DNA of 64,000 nucleotides from Pseudoalteromonas sp. MM1 (GTDB lineage: Bacteria > Pseudomonadota > Gammaproteobacteria > Enterobacterales > Alteromonadaceae), in contig NZ_AP027922.1 in the NCBI RefSeq assembly GCF_030296835.1, forward strand, positions 1,178,001 to 1,242,000, in the 5' to 3' direction. The position numbers were made by a program, and so were the translations under genes. How positions within the stretch are numbered: the first letter of the stretch is position 1; each line of letters begins with the position of its first letter. Below, one piece after another: positions 36,001 through 46,304 of the stretch. The notes beneath the pieces are model-generated. The model was not told the origin of the DNA. It was given only the letters and a program-made list of their open reading frames with translations, and did no database searches.

Positions 36001-38793
36001 ATGACTTTGCTCTGGATACCCTTGTTATCCTTAATTGGCAGTGTTATTTCTGCATGCACAGGTAAACTAACGCGAAACCAAAGCGCGGGTTTAACAGCCC
36101 TTGCTCCTTTGGCTGCGTTAGGAATTACACTTTACCATGCACCTGCGGTTTTAGCGGGCGAAACAATTCGTTATACATTGTCGTGGATCCCCACACTTGG
36201 ACTTGATTTATCTCTTCGCTTAGATGGTCTTAGTTTACTGTTTATGTTCATGATTTTGGGCATAGGTTTACTTGTTATTTTGTATACGCGTTACTACTTA
36301 AGTGCCAATGATTCAATGCCAAAGCTTTATAGCTACTTAATGTTATTTATGACGGCCATGTTGGGCATTGTTATGTCGAATAACGTTATACAGCTATGGT
36401 TATTTTGGGAATTAACCAGTATAAGCTCATTTTTACTGATTAGTTTTTGGTGGCAAAAATCTGAAGCCCGAAAAGGTGCGCGTATGGCACTTGCAGTTAC
36501 CGGAGCCGGAGGGTTAGCGTTACTTGCAGGGTTAATTTTACTTGGTGATATTGTAGGAAGTTATAACCTTGATACTATTTTAGCGAGCAAAGCTATTATC
36601 CAGTCTCACGATTTATACGAGGTTGCGTTAGTACTTGTGTTGCTAGGGGCATTCACAAAGTCTGCACAATTTCCATTTCATTTTTGGTTGCCGCATGCAA
36701 TGGCTGCCCCTACGCCTGTTAGTGCCTATTTACACTCGGCCACTATGGTTAAAGCAGGTATCTTTTTACTTGCGCGTTTTTACCCTGCGTTATCGGGCAC
36801 CGATACGTGGTTTATTTTAGTCGGTTTAACGGGGTTAACTACGTTATTAACGGGTGCTTATATCGCGTTATTTAAACACGATTTAAAAGGGTTGCTAGCT
36901 TATTCTACCATCAGCCATTTGGGCTTAATTACCTTGTTGTTAGGCCTTGATACAGAACTTGCGACCGTGGCCGCTATTTTTCATATTATTAACCACGCTA
37001 CCTTTAAAGCGTCTTTATTTATGGCAACCGGTATCATTGATCATGAAACCGGTACGCGTGATATGCGAAAACTAAATGGCATGTGGCGATTTTTACCCTA
37101 TACCGCGACCCTTGCAATGGTCGCGGCAGCCTCGATGGCAGGCGTGCCCTTGCTTAATGGCTTTTTGTCTAAAGAAATGTTTTTTGCCGAAACTTTACAT
37201 CAGCAAGTGCTTGGCTCTATGTCGTGGCTCATTCCTGTGCTGGCAACAATTGCAGGCGCATTTTCAGTCGCTTATTCGGCACGCTTTATACACGATGTAT
37301 TTTTTAACGGTGACCCAATCGATTTACCAAAAACTCCACATGAGCCGCCGCGCTATATGCGCGTTCCAATAGAGATATTAGTTGTCATTTGTTTACTTGT
37401 TGGTATTTTCCCGCACTTTATTGTTGGGGGCATTTTATCGGCTGCTTCTTCGGCTGTGCTTGGTAAAGCTATGCCGGAGTATGTAGTGGCTTTATGGCAT
37501 GGGTTTAACCTGCCATTACTCATGAGTGCAATGGCAGTAGCAGGCGGGTTATTTATTTACATCAACCGCAAATACTTATTTCAATTTCAGGCATCTTTAC
37601 CGCCTTTTAATGCTAAAAAAACATTTGAGCGAGCGGTGTTATCCGTTATTTCTTGGTGCCAATCAAAAATTAATCATATCGAAAATGGTTCCTTGCAGCG
37701 CTACTTGGTGATTATGCTAGGTGTTGTATTGTTATGTGCGGGCTGGCCTTTATTTGAAATGCAAGCATTAGCTGGCACGATGGCGAGCACACCTGTTGAT
37801 GTTCACAACGCAATTGGCGCTGGCTTATTAATTATTGGTGCATTAGCCACCGTAATTTGGCATCGCTCTCGTGTAGTTGCGTTACTAATGATTTCTATTG
37901 TAGGGCTCATGGTGTCGGTGGCATTTACTCGTTTTTCTGCGCCCGACTTAGCGCTTACGCAATTAACGGTAGAAGTAGCAACCGTTATTTTATTAATGTT
38001 GGCGTTGTTTTTCTTACCACAGCATACGCCCAAAGAGTCTAGCTCGTTAAGAGTACTGAGAGATTTAGGAATCGCCTCAACACTCGGTATTGTAGTGGCA
38101 AGTATATGTTATGCATTACTTACACGCCCACTCGAGTCGATATCAGATTTTTTCATAGCCAATGCCAAAACAGGTGGTGGCGGTACCAATGTAGTAAACG
38201 TTATTTTGGTTGATTTTAGGGGCTTTGACACGCTAGGCGAAATTACCGTATTGGGTATTGCAGCGTTGGGTATATTTAAAGTGCTTTCTCGTATTCCATT
38301 GTTTATGCCTGCAAGTGATGGCGAAGGGCGCCCATGGGCACGCGAACGCCATCCTATACTACTTGCCAGTATTTCGCATAGCTTATTACCGCTTGCCTTA
38401 TTAGTGTCGGCTTATATTTTCTTACGTGGACATAACTTACCTGGCGGTGGTTTTATTGCAGGTTTAGTAACATCAATTGCTTTTATATTGCAGTACATGG
38501 CTCATGGCTCAGCTTGGATAAGCGAGCGCTTTGCAGTCAACTATCGGAAAATTATTGCATCAGGTATCGGTATTGCCTTGTTTACAGGGGTCGGTAGTTG
38601 GTTCTTTGATAGACCGTTTTTAACTACGTGGTTTGATTATTTCGATATCCCATTTATCGGCAAAACAGAACTTGCAAGTGCAATTGTGTTTGATTTGGGC
38701 GTTTATTTAACCGTGGTTGGAGCCACGTTAATGATATTAGCAAGCCTTGGCAACATGACAGCAGATACCCAGAAAAAAGAGGTAAATATTTAA
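36001..38793 (+). CDS. mrpA: Mrp Na+/H+ antiporter subunit A (A-B fusion)
   Basis: Very hydrophobic protein of 930 residues. The N-terminal two-thirds are a proton-pumping module related to NuoL, with [48 protein letters not shown] and [15 protein letters not shown]. After about residue 600 come DUF4040 and MrpB-like segments ([44 protein letters not shown]), so subunits A and B are one protein, as in group 2 Mrp systems. It is first in the operon mrpA-C-D-E-F-G, which exports Na+ (or K+) in exchange for H+ across the inner membrane. Confidence 0.95.
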   Translation: MTLLWIPLLSLIGSVISACTGKLTRNQSAGLTALAPLAALGITLYHAPAVLAGETIRYTLSWIPTLGLDLSLRLDGLSLLFMFMILGIGLLVILYTRYYLSANDSMPKLYSYLMLFMTAMLGIVMSNNVIQLWLFWELTSISSFLLISFWWQKSEARKGARMALAVTGAGGLALLAGLILLGDIVGSYNLDTILASKAIIQSHDLYEVALVLVLLGAFTKSAQFPFHFWLPHAMAAPTPVSAYLHSATMVKAGIFLLARFYPALSGTDTWFILVGLTGLTTLLTGAYIALFKHDLKGLLAYSTISHLGLITLLLGLDTELATVAAIFHIINHATFKASLFMATGIIDHETGTRDMRKLNGMWRFLPYTATLAMVAAASMAGVPLLNGFLSKEMFFAETLHQQVLGSMSWLIPVLATIAGAFSVAYSARFIHDVFFNGDPIDLPKTPHEPPRYMRVPIEILVVICLLVGIFPHFIVGGILSAASSAVLGKAMPEYVVALWHGFNLPLLMSAMAVAGGLFIYINRKYLFQFQASLPPFNAKKTFERAVLSVISWCQSKINHIENGSLQRYLVIMLGVVLLCAGWPLFEMQALAGTMASTPVDVHNAIGAGLLIIGALATVIWHRSRVVALLMISIVGLMVSVAFTRFSAPDLALTQLTVEVATVILLMLALFFLPQHTPKESSSLRVLRDLGIASTLGIVVASICYALLTRPLESISDFFIANAKTGGGGTNVVNVILVDFRGFDTLGEITVLGIAALGIFKVLSRIPLFMPASDGEGRPWARERHPILLASISHSLLPLALLVSAYIFLRGHNLPGGGFIAGLVTSIAFILQYMAHGSAWISERFAVNYRKIIASGIGIALFTGVGSWFFDRPFLTTWFDYFDIPFIGKTELASAIVFDLGVYLTVVGATLMILASLGNMTADTQKKEVNI

Positions 38794-39146
38794 TGGAGCT
38801 ATTGTACGCATCTTGCGTTGGTGTATTAATTAGTTGCGGTGTGTTTCTGCTGCTAAGAGCCCGTACGTTTCCGGTAGTGCTTGGGCTTACTATGATCTCC
38901 TATGCCGTTAACTTATTTTTGTTTTCTGCGGGTCGCTTAACCATAAACAAAGCAGTTGTGCTTGGTACAGGGGCTGAATATGCCGATCCTTTACCGCAAG
39001 CACTAGTACTTACTGCAATAGTAATAGGGTTTGCTATGACTGCGTTTGTGGTTATTTTAGCTATACGTGGTAGAGCTGATTTAGGTAGCGACCATGTTGA
39101 TGGGCAAATCATCAAAAGCGCAGCCGATAGCAAGGAGCAAAGATGA
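38793..39146 (+). CDS. mrpC: Mrp antiporter subunit C
   Basis: Protein of 117 residues with three membrane helices, homologous to NuoK. Visible family segments are GVFLLLRARTFPVVLGLTMISYAVNLFLFSAGRL (two parts) and DPLPQALVLTAIVIGFAMTAFVV, containing the conserved acidic and basic positions. The start overlaps the mrpA stop by 1 nt and its end overlaps mrpD by 4 nt, showing tight coupling. Confidence 0.95.
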   Translation: MELLYASCVGVLISCGVFLLLRARTFPVVLGLTMISYAVNLFLFSAGRLTINKAVVLGTGAEYADPLPQALVLTAIVIGFAMTAFVVILAIRGRADLGSDHVDGQIIKSAADSKEQR

Positions 39147-40660
39147 TTCAACATTTAACCTCTTTGCCTATTTTATTACCTATGCTGGCAGCGGTAATAC
39201 TGCTTTTGCCACCCTGTGGTAAAAGTTTACGTATTCGCCGTATTGCCTCATCAATTATGGCGGTCATCACATTTATTGTCAGTGCATTGCTATTAATCCA
39301 AGTATATAACAGTGGTATTAATGTATACGCTATTGGTAATTGGTCTGCTCCTTTTGGCATAGTGCTGGTTGCCGATATGCTTTCTACTTTATTGGTTGCA
39401 CTTACATCCTTTTTAGGAATGGGAGTCGTTTTATATGGTTGTGCGGGCGATGATGCAAAAGGAAACTTTTTTCATCCATTAGTTCATTTTTTAATATTAG
39501 GTGTTAATGGGGCATTTTTAACCGGTGACTTATTTAATGTATTTGTATTTTTTGAGGTGCTGTTGATTGCCTCATATTCACTACTTATGCATGCCGGAGA
39601 TAAACAAAATACCCGTGCAGCCCTCCAATACGTAATATTAAATTTGGTTGGCTCGAGCGTATTTTTAATTGGTTTAGGTATTTTATACGGCGTGCTGGGT
39701 ACATTAAACATTGCTGATATGACGCAAAAAGTTGCCTTGTTAACAGGCGATGACGTCTATTTGGCAAAGGCTGGCGGCTTACTGCTGTTAGTTGTATTTG
39801 CTTTAAAAGCCGCATTGCTCCCTTTGCACTTGTGGCTACCAAATACTTATGCCAGTGCAAAGCCTGTGGTTGCCGCTTTATTTGCTATTATGACCAAAGT
39901 GGGGGTATACGCCATGCTGCGCGTTTATACCGTTATTTTTGGTGAGCAAGCCGGTGAGCTTGAACATATGGCGCAATCGTGGTTATGGGGCTTAGCCATT
40001 GCTACTATAGTGGTTGGTGCAATTGGCGTAATGGCTGCGCAAGATTTACGTAAGTTAACGGCAAATTTAGTTGTTGTATCAGTAGGGACGTTAGTCGCTC
40101 TAATTGCACTGCAAAACGTAACGGCAACAGCTGCACTGCTTTATTATTTAGTACACTCCACATTAGTCAGTGCTGCACTATTTTTATTAGCTGATTTAAT
40201 TGCCACACAAAGGGGCAAGGTAGGGGATAGACTTGTTGCCGGGCGAGCCGTAAACCAACCTTATTTACTAGGGGCATGTTTTGTCATTGCGGCATTAACC
40301 GTGGTAGGTATGCCGCCGCTATCGGGGTTTGTTGGAAAAGTTTGGATCCTCAAAACAACCTTAAATAGCGAGCAAGCCTTACTTTTTTGGCCTGTCTATT
40401 TAATTGCTAGCTTTGTTTTATTAGTTGCACTTTCTCGTGCTGGCACAAGTATGTTTTGGGAAAGAAAAGGTAATAAAGTAGAAAGCGCCGAGGGCGAAAA
40501 TGCCCACCCATTACAGGTGATGATAATTGTAGGGCTACTTGCGTGCTCACCTTTGTTAGTTGTTTTTGGCGGGCCAATAAGCGAATACATGGTCAGCGCT
40601 GCTACGCAATTGCATGATATAAGTGGTGGCATTAACGCAGTCATGCAGGGAGGTAAGTAA
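39143..40660 (+). CDS. mrpD: Mrp antiporter subunit D
   Basis: Protein of 505 residues with about 14 membrane helices, of the NuoL/M/N family. It includes LFNVFVFFEVLLIASYSLL, the KAALLPLHLWLPNTYASAKPVVAALFAIMTKVGVYAML region with the conserved Lys and His residues of proton channels, and MPPLSGFVGKVWIL. It forms the second proton/cation translocating module beside MrpA. Its stop overlaps the mrpE start by 1 nt. Confidence 0.95.
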   Translation: MIQHLTSLPILLPMLAAVILLLPPCGKSLRIRRIASSIMAVITFIVSALLLIQVYNSGINVYAIGNWSAPFGIVLVADMLSTLLVALTSFLGMGVVLYGCAGDDAKGNFFHPLVHFLILGVNGAFLTGDLFNVFVFFEVLLIASYSLLMHAGDKQNTRAALQYVILNLVGSSVFLIGLGILYGVLGTLNIADMTQKVALLTGDDVYLAKAGGLLLLVVFALKAALLPLHLWLPNTYASAKPVVAALFAIMTKVGVYAMLRVYTVIFGEQAGELEHMAQSWLWGLAIATIVVGAIGVMAAQDLRKLTANLVVVSVGTLVALIALQNVTATAALLYYLVHSTLVSAALFLLADLIATQRGKVGDRLVAGRAVNQPYLLGACFVIAALTVVGMPPLSGFVGKVWILKTTLNSEQALLFWPVYLIASFVLLVALSRAGTSMFWERKGNKVESAEGENAHPLQVMIIVGLLACSPLLVVFGGPISEYMVSAATQLHDISGGINAVMQGGK

Positions 40661-41196
40661 TGAGGTTACAAGCCCGTTATCGTTGGTTGCCAACGCCGTT
40701 TCGTAGTTTGTTTTTATTTTTAATTTGGTTGTTGCTCAATAATAGTGTATCAGCAGGGCATATAGTATTAGCTACGTTTTTTGCGATATTTATACCGTTA
40801 TTAAGTGTTTCATTACGCGACCCGCAACCCTTAATACTAAAGCCAGGTTTAGCATTAAAACAACTACTCATTGTACTTTACGATATAGTCATTGCTAATT
40901 TACAGGTCGCCTTATTAATAGTTGGTCCAGCTAAAAAGTTACGTCCTGCTTTTGTTAAAGTGCCAATAGATTTAATACACGATATGCCCATTACAATTCT
41001 TGCCAGTTGTGTATCTCTTACACCTGGTACAGTAAGTGCCGAGGTATATCCTATTCCTGAGTCACTGGGCGAAGGCGAAAAGCCTAAACAGCGTTATTTA
41101 CTTATACATGTGCTTGATTTAAAAGATGAAGAGGCACTTATTAAACAAATTAAACAACGCTACGAAGCTCCCCTAAAGGAGATTTTTCAATGCTAG
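40660..41196 (+). CDS. mrpE: Mrp antiporter subunit E
   Basis: Protein of 178 residues with N-terminal hydrophobic helices (FRSLFLFLIWLLLNN) and a cytoplasmic C-terminal domain. The family block VPIDLIHDMPITILASCVSLTPGTVSAEV and LLIHVLDLKDEEALIKQIKQRYEAPLKEIF identify MrpE. It overlaps mrpD by 1 nt and mrpF by 7 nt. Confidence 0.94.
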   Translation: MRLQARYRWLPTPFRSLFLFLIWLLLNNSVSAGHIVLATFFAIFIPLLSVSLRDPQPLILKPGLALKQLLIVLYDIVIANLQVALLIVGPAKKLRPAFVKVPIDLIHDMPITILASCVSLTPGTVSAEVYPIPESLGEGEKPKQRYLLIHVLDLKDEEALIKQIKQRYEAPLKEIFQC

Positions 41197-41459
41197 ATAC
41201 TGTATTACTCATTGTTTTTTCTATGATTGGCTTATCGCTATTACTAAATTTATGGCGACTTATTATTGGTCCGTCGGTGCCGGACCGTATTTTGGCACTC
41301 GATACGATGTATATTAATGTTATAGCATTAATTATTTTGTACAGTATTAGTATGGGTACTGGTTTGTACTTTGAAGCTGCATTACTAATAGCTATGCTCG
41401 GTTTTATTAGTACTGTTGCTGTATGTAAGTATTTGCTACGTGGCGATATAATTGAATAG
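41190..41459 (+). CDS. mrpF: Mrp antiporter subunit F
   Basis: Protein of 89 residues with three membrane helices. The block RLIIGPSVPDRILALDTMYINVIALIILY includes the Asp proposed to be functionally important in MrpF. It is translationally coupled to mrpE; mrpG starts 10 nt after its stop. Confidence 0.94.
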   Translation: MLDTVLLIVFSMIGLSLLLNLWRLIIGPSVPDRILALDTMYINVIALIILYSISMGTGLYFEAALLIAMLGFISTVAVCKYLLRGDIIE

Positions 41460-41468
41460 GATTTTTTA

Positions 41469-41801
41469 ATGATAAGCGAATGGGTTGTATCTATATTATT
41501 ATTGTTTGGCGGGCTGTTTATTTTAATTGGTTCATTAGGGTTAATTAAATTGCCTGACTTTTACATGCGTTTGCATGGACCAACTAAGGCAACAACTTTA
41601 GGCATGGCCAGCATACTTATTGCGGCAATGGTGTTTTTTGCTAATTCTGGGCAAGGTTTTAGTGTTAAAGAAATATTGATCACCGTGTTTTTATTAATTA
41701 CTGCCCCTATTAGTGGCTATATGTTAATAAAGTCAGCAATTCATCATAAGCTTAAAGCTAAAGAAGGCACTAAAGGGCTTGATAACGTAGAAGACGATTA
41801 G
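41469..41801 (+). CDS. mrpG: Mrp antiporter subunit G
   Basis: Protein of 110 residues with three membrane helices. GLIKLPDFYMRLHGPTKATTLG is the MrpG signature, followed by LITVFLLITAPISGYMLIKSAIH. It is the last gene of the mrp operon. No clear terminator was seen directly after it. The spacer contains TACCATTTCGCTTAATTAAG, a recurring motif of this window. Confidence 0.94.
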   Translation: MISEWVVSILLLFGGLFILIGSLGLIKLPDFYMRLHGPTKATTLGMASILIAAMVFFANSGQGFSVKEILITVFLLITAPISGYMLIKSAIHHKLKAKEGTKGLDNVEDD

Positions 41802-41900
41802 CCATAGGATATTTATACCATTTCGCTTAATTAAGTATTATTGCAGATTAGTATTAATCATGTGAATATGGTCTTACTTTTTATATTTAAGGACATAACA

Positions 41901-42398
41901 ATGGCTAAGGCACTATTACTTTCGTTACTTATATTTTCTGGCAGCGTATTGGCTGACGAAGCAACTAAGCAGCAAAAAATAGATGAGCTAATTAACGTAA
42001 TGAACATGGATGCTATGGTTGACTCTATGTACGGGCAAGTTGAGGGCATGATGAAAAACATGTCTGCGCAAATGGGTGTTAAGCCCTCTGAGCAAGCTAT
42101 TTTTGATAAATACTACGCAGATATGACCAACGTACTTAAAACCGAAATGAGCTGGAAAAAAATGCAGCCGATGATGGTTAACGTATACGACAAACATTTT
42201 AACGAGCAAGAAATTGCCGACATGCTGGCGTTTTATAAAACTGAAACAGGGCAAAAAATTCTCGAAAAAATGCCTGTAGTAATGCAAGAGTCTATGCAAA
42301 TGTCACAAAGCTTAGTGCAAGATGCAATGCCAAAAATTCAAGAAATAGCGGGTGAACTAAGTGAAGAGTTAAAAGCCTCTCGCCAACAAGAAAATTAA
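41901..42398 (+). CDS. Secreted DUF2059 protein
   Basis: Protein of 165 residues with a cleavable signal peptide (MAKALLLSLLIFSGSVLA, cut before DEATK). The mature part is helical, with MVDSMYGQVEGMMKN and YDKHFNEQEIADMLAFYKTETGQKILEKMPVVMQESM, the DUF2059 pattern. Probably periplasmic, function unknown. The ATG at 41901 with AAGGAC is chosen; the upstream in-frame ATG would bury the signal peptide. It is monocistronic and ends at a terminator. Confidence 0.87.
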   Translation: MAKALLLSLLIFSGSVLADEATKQQKIDELINVMNMDAMVDSMYGQVEGMMKNMSAQMGVKPSEQAIFDKYYADMTNVLKTEMSWKKMQPMMVNVYDKHFNEQEIADMLAFYKTETGQKILEKMPVVMQESMQMSQSLVQDAMPKIQEIAGELSEELKASRQQEN

Positions 42399-42420
42399 CC
42401 TCTCTACTCTGCCTCTTTTT

Positions 42421-42449
42421 AAGCGCGCTCATTAGCGCGCTTTTATTTT
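42421..42449 (+). terminator. Terminator after the DUF2059 gene
   Basis: AAGCGCGCT-CATT-AGCGCGCTT hairpin followed by TTATTTT. Confidence 0.85.
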
Positions 42450-42493
42450 ATCAGCTCCAGTAAATTTAAGTTATGCTTTAATGCTCCCCTCTC

Positions 42494-42524
42494 TTGACCT
42501 GTGTGTCACACATAGGTTTACAAT
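42494..42524 (+). promoter_or_regulatory. MerR-type promoter with 19-bp spacer
   Basis: -35 TTGACC and -10 TACAAT are 19 bp apart, the overlong spacing that MerR activators correct by twisting DNA. The spacer with flanks holds a near-perfect dyad, ACCTGTGTG...CACATAGGT (42498-42517). It drives the regulator, the copper ATPase and probably the cupredoxin as one operon. Confidence 0.85.
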
Positions 42525-42553
42525 TGAGCTCTAAACATTAAAGGGGCTAAATT

Positions 42554-42991
42554 ATGTACGTTAAGCAATTAGCTGAATTAATGGGTGTAACGCCTGATAC
42601 AGTTCGTCACTACACACGAATAGGCCTTTTAACGCCCATACGTAGCCAAAGTAACGGCTATCAAGAATATACAAAAGCAGACCGCCAACGTTTACAGTTT
42701 ATTATAAGCGCCCGAAAGCTCGGGTTTTCCCTCAAAGATATACAACATATCATTGGTGAGTCAGAGCAAGGGCACTGCCCATGCCCACTTACGCGGCAAA
42801 TTATTGCAAAACGTTTAGAAGAAACCGAAGCCTTGTTTCAAGAAACCCTTAAATTACGAGTGCGTATGCAAGCGGCGTTAAAACAGTGGGAAACATCAGC
42901 TGATGGCGCTGTTGCAAGTGATGTGTGTAGCTTAATAGAGACGTTTGTTGACCCACTTGTTGAGCCAAATAAAAGCGGAGGTATGCAATGA
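42554..42991 (+). CDS. MerR-family metal-responsive regulator
   Basis: Protein of 145 residues. N-terminal winged helix ([23 protein letters not shown]), then a coiled dimerisation helix. Cysteines are C75 and C77 in GHCPCPL and C125 in SDVCSLIE. C77 or its neighbour falls where divalent-metal sensors (ZntR, MerR) have Cys and CueR has Ser. The CueR loop retains only its first Cys (C125). Yet the next gene is a Cu+-type ATPase. Sensing copper is likely from context, while the ligand set is unusual. The stop overlaps copA by 4 nt. Confidence 0.88.
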   Translation: MYVKQLAELMGVTPDTVRHYTRIGLLTPIRSQSNGYQEYTKADRQRLQFIISARKLGFSLKDIQHIIGESEQGHCPCPLTRQIIAKRLEETEALFQETLKLRVRMQAALKQWETSADGAVASDVCSLIETFVDPLVEPNKSGGMQ

Positions 42992-45231
42992 GTAGCAGTA
43001 AAACAACAGAGCAAAACTTTATTATTGAAGGTGCAAATTGTGGCAGTTGTGTTGCCAAAATAGAAAAAGCCCTCAATAGTGTGCAAGGCGCAAACAATGT
43101 AGAAATGAACTTTGCTGATCGCACCGTACGCGTAGAGGGCAGTGCGCAGCAAAGTACATTAATTAGCGCCGTTGAAAATATAGGTTACGGCGCAAAACCT
43201 ATGGATAACACATCAGAGCAAGATGCGCTTGATGAAAAAGCCAAGTCAGACGAGGCACATTATAAAAAGCTAATGCGTAACATGCTGCTAGCTTTAGGTG
43301 TTGGCGTGCCGCTTATGATTTATGGGCTTATTTTTGATATGAGCGTGACAACCACTAACCAGCGTATAGCTTGGGGTGTGGTTGGTATTATCACGTTTAT
43401 GGTTATGGCTGTAGCAGGTAAGCAATTTTATAAAGGCGCATGGCAATCATTTAAAAATCATGGTGCTAACATGGATACGCTTATTGCTTTGGGAACGGGC
43501 ACTGCGTGGTTATATTCAATGTGTGTTGTACTTGCGCCTAGCTTACTACCTGAGGTTGCAAGGCACGTTTATTTTGAAGCTTCTTCAATGATAATCGGGT
43601 TAATTAGTTTAGGCCTGGCTTTTGAAGTGAAAGCGCGTGGGCGTACTTCGCAGGCCATTAAGCGTTTAATTGGGCTACAAGCAAAAACAGCCCGTGTAAT
43701 ACGCGACGGCAAAGAGCAAGATATAGACATAAGTGATGTTGAAAAGGGCGACCATGTACGGGTACGGCCAGGCGAAAAAATCCCGGTAGATGGTGATGTG
43801 CTCGAAGGTAGCAGCAGACTAGATGAGTCTATGCTCACGGGAGAGCCTATGCCAGTGAGTAAGCAAGCTGGCGATAAAGTAGTTGCAGGCAGCATTAATA
43901 AAAGCGGCACATTATTATTTGAAGCCACACATATAGGCCAAGAAACAACCCTTGCCAACATTATTAATATGGTAAAACGCGCGCAAAACTCTAAGCCTTC
44001 AATAGGGCGGTTAGCCGATGTTATATCGGGCATATTTGTGCCCACAGTAATGATAATTGCGATTCTAGCAGCCCTTGCATGGCTAAATTTTGGCCCAGCG
44101 CCTTCCATTGCTTATGCGGTGGTAGCATTAACCACCGTGCTGATTATTGCATGCCCATGTGCGCTGGGTTTGGCAACGCCTATGTCGGTAATGGTGGGGA
44201 TTGGTAAAGCCGCCGAGTTTGGCATATTAATTCGCAATGGCGAGTCACTGCAAACTACCTCTAAAATTACCACCATGATTTTAGATAAAACCGGCACTAT
44301 CACCCAAGGTGCACCACAGGTAACAGATGTTGTCACGTTTAATAACGCAGATGAAAATAACTTAATGCAATTAGTTGCAAGCCTAGAGAATAGCTCTGAG
44401 CATCCTCTTGCAGAGGCGATTACACAGTACGCTAAAAAACAAAACGTAACCTTGAGTAAAGTTACCGACTTTGATGCGATTACCGGTAAAGGTGTAAGTG
44501 GAGTGGTGAATGGGCAAACAGTGTTATTTGGCAATAAAGCGCTTATGGATAAATACAAGATTGCAGTTGATGACGCCACTGAGCAAGCACATACCTTTGC
44601 AAATGATGCAAAAACCCCGATGTACTTTGCCTGTAATAATCAACTAATGGCCTTAATCGCGGTGGCGGATCCGCTAAAAGAAGACTCAGTACAGGCAATT
44701 AAGCGCCTGCAAAATAAAGGTATTCATCTTGTAATGCTAACTGGCGATAACAAGGCGACTGCACACGCTGTGGCTAAAAAAGTCGGTATTGATGATTTTA
44801 TTGCAGAGGTGTTGCCAGAGGATAAGGTAAACGAAGTTACTAAACGCCAGCAGCAAGGCGAAATTGTAGGTATGACGGGAGATGGGATCAATGATGCCCC
44901 CGCGCTTGCTAAAGCAGATGTCGGTTTTGCAATTGGCACAGGTACAGATGTAGCCATAGAAAGCGCCGATATTACCTTAATGCGTGGCTCACTGCATGGT
45001 CTTGCCGATGCTATTGCCATTAGCAGCGCAACAATTAAAAACATTAAACAAAACTTGTTTGGTGCCTTTATTTATAACGTTGCGGGTATTCCTATTGCAG
45101 CCGGTGTGCTGTATCCGTTTATTGGTGTGCTACTAAACCCAGTAGTGGCGGGCGCAGCTATGGCGCTTTCATCACTGACAGTAGTCACCAATGCCAATCG
45201 CTTACGTTTTTATAAACCGAACAAGCGCTAA
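42988..45231 (+). CDS. copA: Cu+-exporting P1B-type ATPase
   Basis: Protein of 747 residues. One N-terminal metal-binding domain with GANCGSC, then eight membrane helices. CPC metal motif in [13 protein letters not shown], phosphorylation site [16 protein letters not shown] with the HP motif, and hinge [11 protein letters not shown]. The last helices contain YN and MALSS, which place it in the P1B-1 (Cu+/Ag+) class. It pumps monovalent copper from cytoplasm to periplasm. Cotranscribed with a MerR regulator upstream and a cupredoxin downstream. Confidence 0.95.
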   Translation: MSSSKTTEQNFIIEGANCGSCVAKIEKALNSVQGANNVEMNFADRTVRVEGSAQQSTLISAVENIGYGAKPMDNTSEQDALDEKAKSDEAHYKKLMRNMLLALGVGVPLMIYGLIFDMSVTTTNQRIAWGVVGIITFMVMAVAGKQFYKGAWQSFKNHGANMDTLIALGTGTAWLYSMCVVLAPSLLPEVARHVYFEASSMIIGLISLGLAFEVKARGRTSQAIKRLIGLQAKTARVIRDGKEQDIDISDVEKGDHVRVRPGEKIPVDGDVLEGSSRLDESMLTGEPMPVSKQAGDKVVAGSINKSGTLLFEATHIGQETTLANIINMVKRAQNSKPSIGRLADVISGIFVPTVMIIAILAALAWLNFGPAPSIAYAVVALTTVLIIACPCALGLATPMSVMVGIGKAAEFGILIRNGESLQTTSKITTMILDKTGTITQGAPQVTDVVTFNNADENNLMQLVASLENSSEHPLAEAITQYAKKQNVTLSKVTDFDAITGKGVSGVVNGQTVLFGNKALMDKYKIAVDDATEQAHTFANDAKTPMYFACNNQLMALIAVADPLKEDSVQAIKRLQNKGIHLVMLTGDNKATAHAVAKKVGIDDFIAEVLPEDKVNEVTKRQQQGEIVGMTGDGINDAPALAKADVGFAIGTGTDVAIESADITLMRGSLHGLADAIAISSATIKNIKQNLFGAFIYNVAGIPIAAGVLYPFIGVLLNPVVAGAAMALSSLTVVTNANRLRFYKPNKR

Positions 45232-45241
45232 GGAGTTAATA

Positions 45242-45592
45242 ATGTTGATGATAAATTTACTTGGTGCAGTATTAATAGTGGCTATTATTTACTGGTTTTG
45301 GCTTTATAAGCCAAAGCAAATACACAGTAATGATAATAAGCAAACCATAGTGGTAGATAATGGCGTTTATCAACCAAGTCATATAAAGGTGGCGGCCAAT
45401 AAAAAAGTCACACTTACATTTGATAGAAAAGACAGCGCACCGTGCGCAGAAACGGTGGTGTTCCCGCAGCTTGATGTAAGTGAAAGCCTTGCAATGGGGA
45501 GTAATAAAATCACTTTGCCTGAGCTTAAAACAGGTGAATACGACTTTCATTGCCAAATGAAAATGTATAAAGGTAAGTTAATCGCGGAGTAA
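45242..45592 (+). CDS. Membrane-anchored cupredoxin-domain protein
   Basis: Protein of 116 residues. An N-terminal helix (INLLGAVLIVAIIYWFWLY) anchors a periplasmic cupredoxin-like domain: VVDNGVYQPSHIKVAANKKVTLTF, then RKDSAPCAETVVFPQLD and YDFHCQMKMYKG. The Cys, His and Met residues are likely copper ligands. The ATG at 45242, preceded by AAGGAG, is chosen. It lies 10 bp after copA and probably receives or buffers exported copper. Confidence 0.88.
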   Translation: MLMINLLGAVLIVAIIYWFWLYKPKQIHSNDNKQTIVVDNGVYQPSHIKVAANKKVTLTFDRKDSAPCAETVVFPQLDVSESLAMGSNKITLPELKTGEYDFHCQMKMYKGKLIAE

Positions 45593-45689
45593 CCAGTACG
45601 CTGGTGAAATAATATTAATACGACCTAATTTTATGTTGAGCTAAACAGTGGGTTAGGCCGTATTATTAAAAAAACGATTATTTAAAGTT

Positions 45690-45905
45690 ATGAATAAATT
45701 AAACCCTAAAAAATTACTCAATAGTAAATGGACCGCTACACCAGCAATTAATAAAGAAAAACACTTTATTGTTGTCGAAGTTGAATACGATGAAGAGGGT
45801 AATGTAATTGAATGTATTACCGAGTCGGTATTTTCTAAAAACCAATACCCAATTAGCTGGCGCGATTTAAAAGACACTCAAAAATGGCAACAAGGCTGGA
45901 AATAG
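45690..45905 (+). CDS. TIGR02450 family Trp-rich protein
   Basis: Protein of 71 residues with the pattern LNPKKLLNSKWTA, EKHFIVVEVEYDEEGNVIEC, ISWRDLKD and WQQGW, which defines this small conserved family of unknown function. No signal or membrane segment. It is often encoded singly. The start ATG at 45690 has only a weak ribosome site (AAAG). Confidence 0.85.
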   Translation: MNKLNPKKLLNSKWTATPAINKEKHFIVVEVEYDEEGNVIECITESVFSKNQYPISWRDLKDTQKWQQGWK

Positions 45906-45939
45906 CCTCTATCGATTCAACTTTTTATTTTTTGTATAA

Positions 45940-46304
45940 CTAGGGCGTGTTGACCTTTGGCGTTTGAATTTGCAGCAGTATGTTTGGTTTTTAGGCAAGG
46001 CAGAGCCTATGAAGTGTGGTTATTCCCCATAAATAGGCGATAACGTAGCATAAATGCCAAACATGCGCTGCCCTTTGGGTTCCGCCTAGGGGCGATAAAC
46101 TCTTTGTTGCCTACATGGATGTAGGTAAGGGGCGTGAGCAGGACGCGGAAGCTTTGCTCGGTTTTTACTTATTCTTACATGGATGTAAGTCATTAGAATA
46201 ACGCAGGAGCAGTTATCGAGCCCACTAGGTTACAAACCTCGCGCCGCGATTTGATCGCCCCTAGATTGAACAAATTTCAATCCGCAAAGTTCAACACGCC
46301 CTAG
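45940..46304. mobile_element. MITE-like element with 20-bp terminal inverted repeats
   Basis: This 365-bp element begins CTAGGGCGTGTTGACCTTTG and ends in its reverse complement with one mismatch. A second inverted pair, CTAGGGGCGAT (46086-46096) and ATCGCCCCTAG (46254-46264), lies inside. Between these are two copies of a hairpin module: CTACATGGATGTAG (46111-46124) and CTTACATGGATGTAAG (46174-46189), followed by GAGCAGGACG or GCAGGAGCAG. No ORF of note is present, so it would need a transposase from elsewhere. No clear target-site duplication was seen. Confidence 0.72.

Noticed and set aside
45940..46304. Degenerate insertion sequence with a transposase fragment
   Set aside because: No reading frame longer than a few dozen codons resembles a transposase; it is better described as a nonautonomous element.
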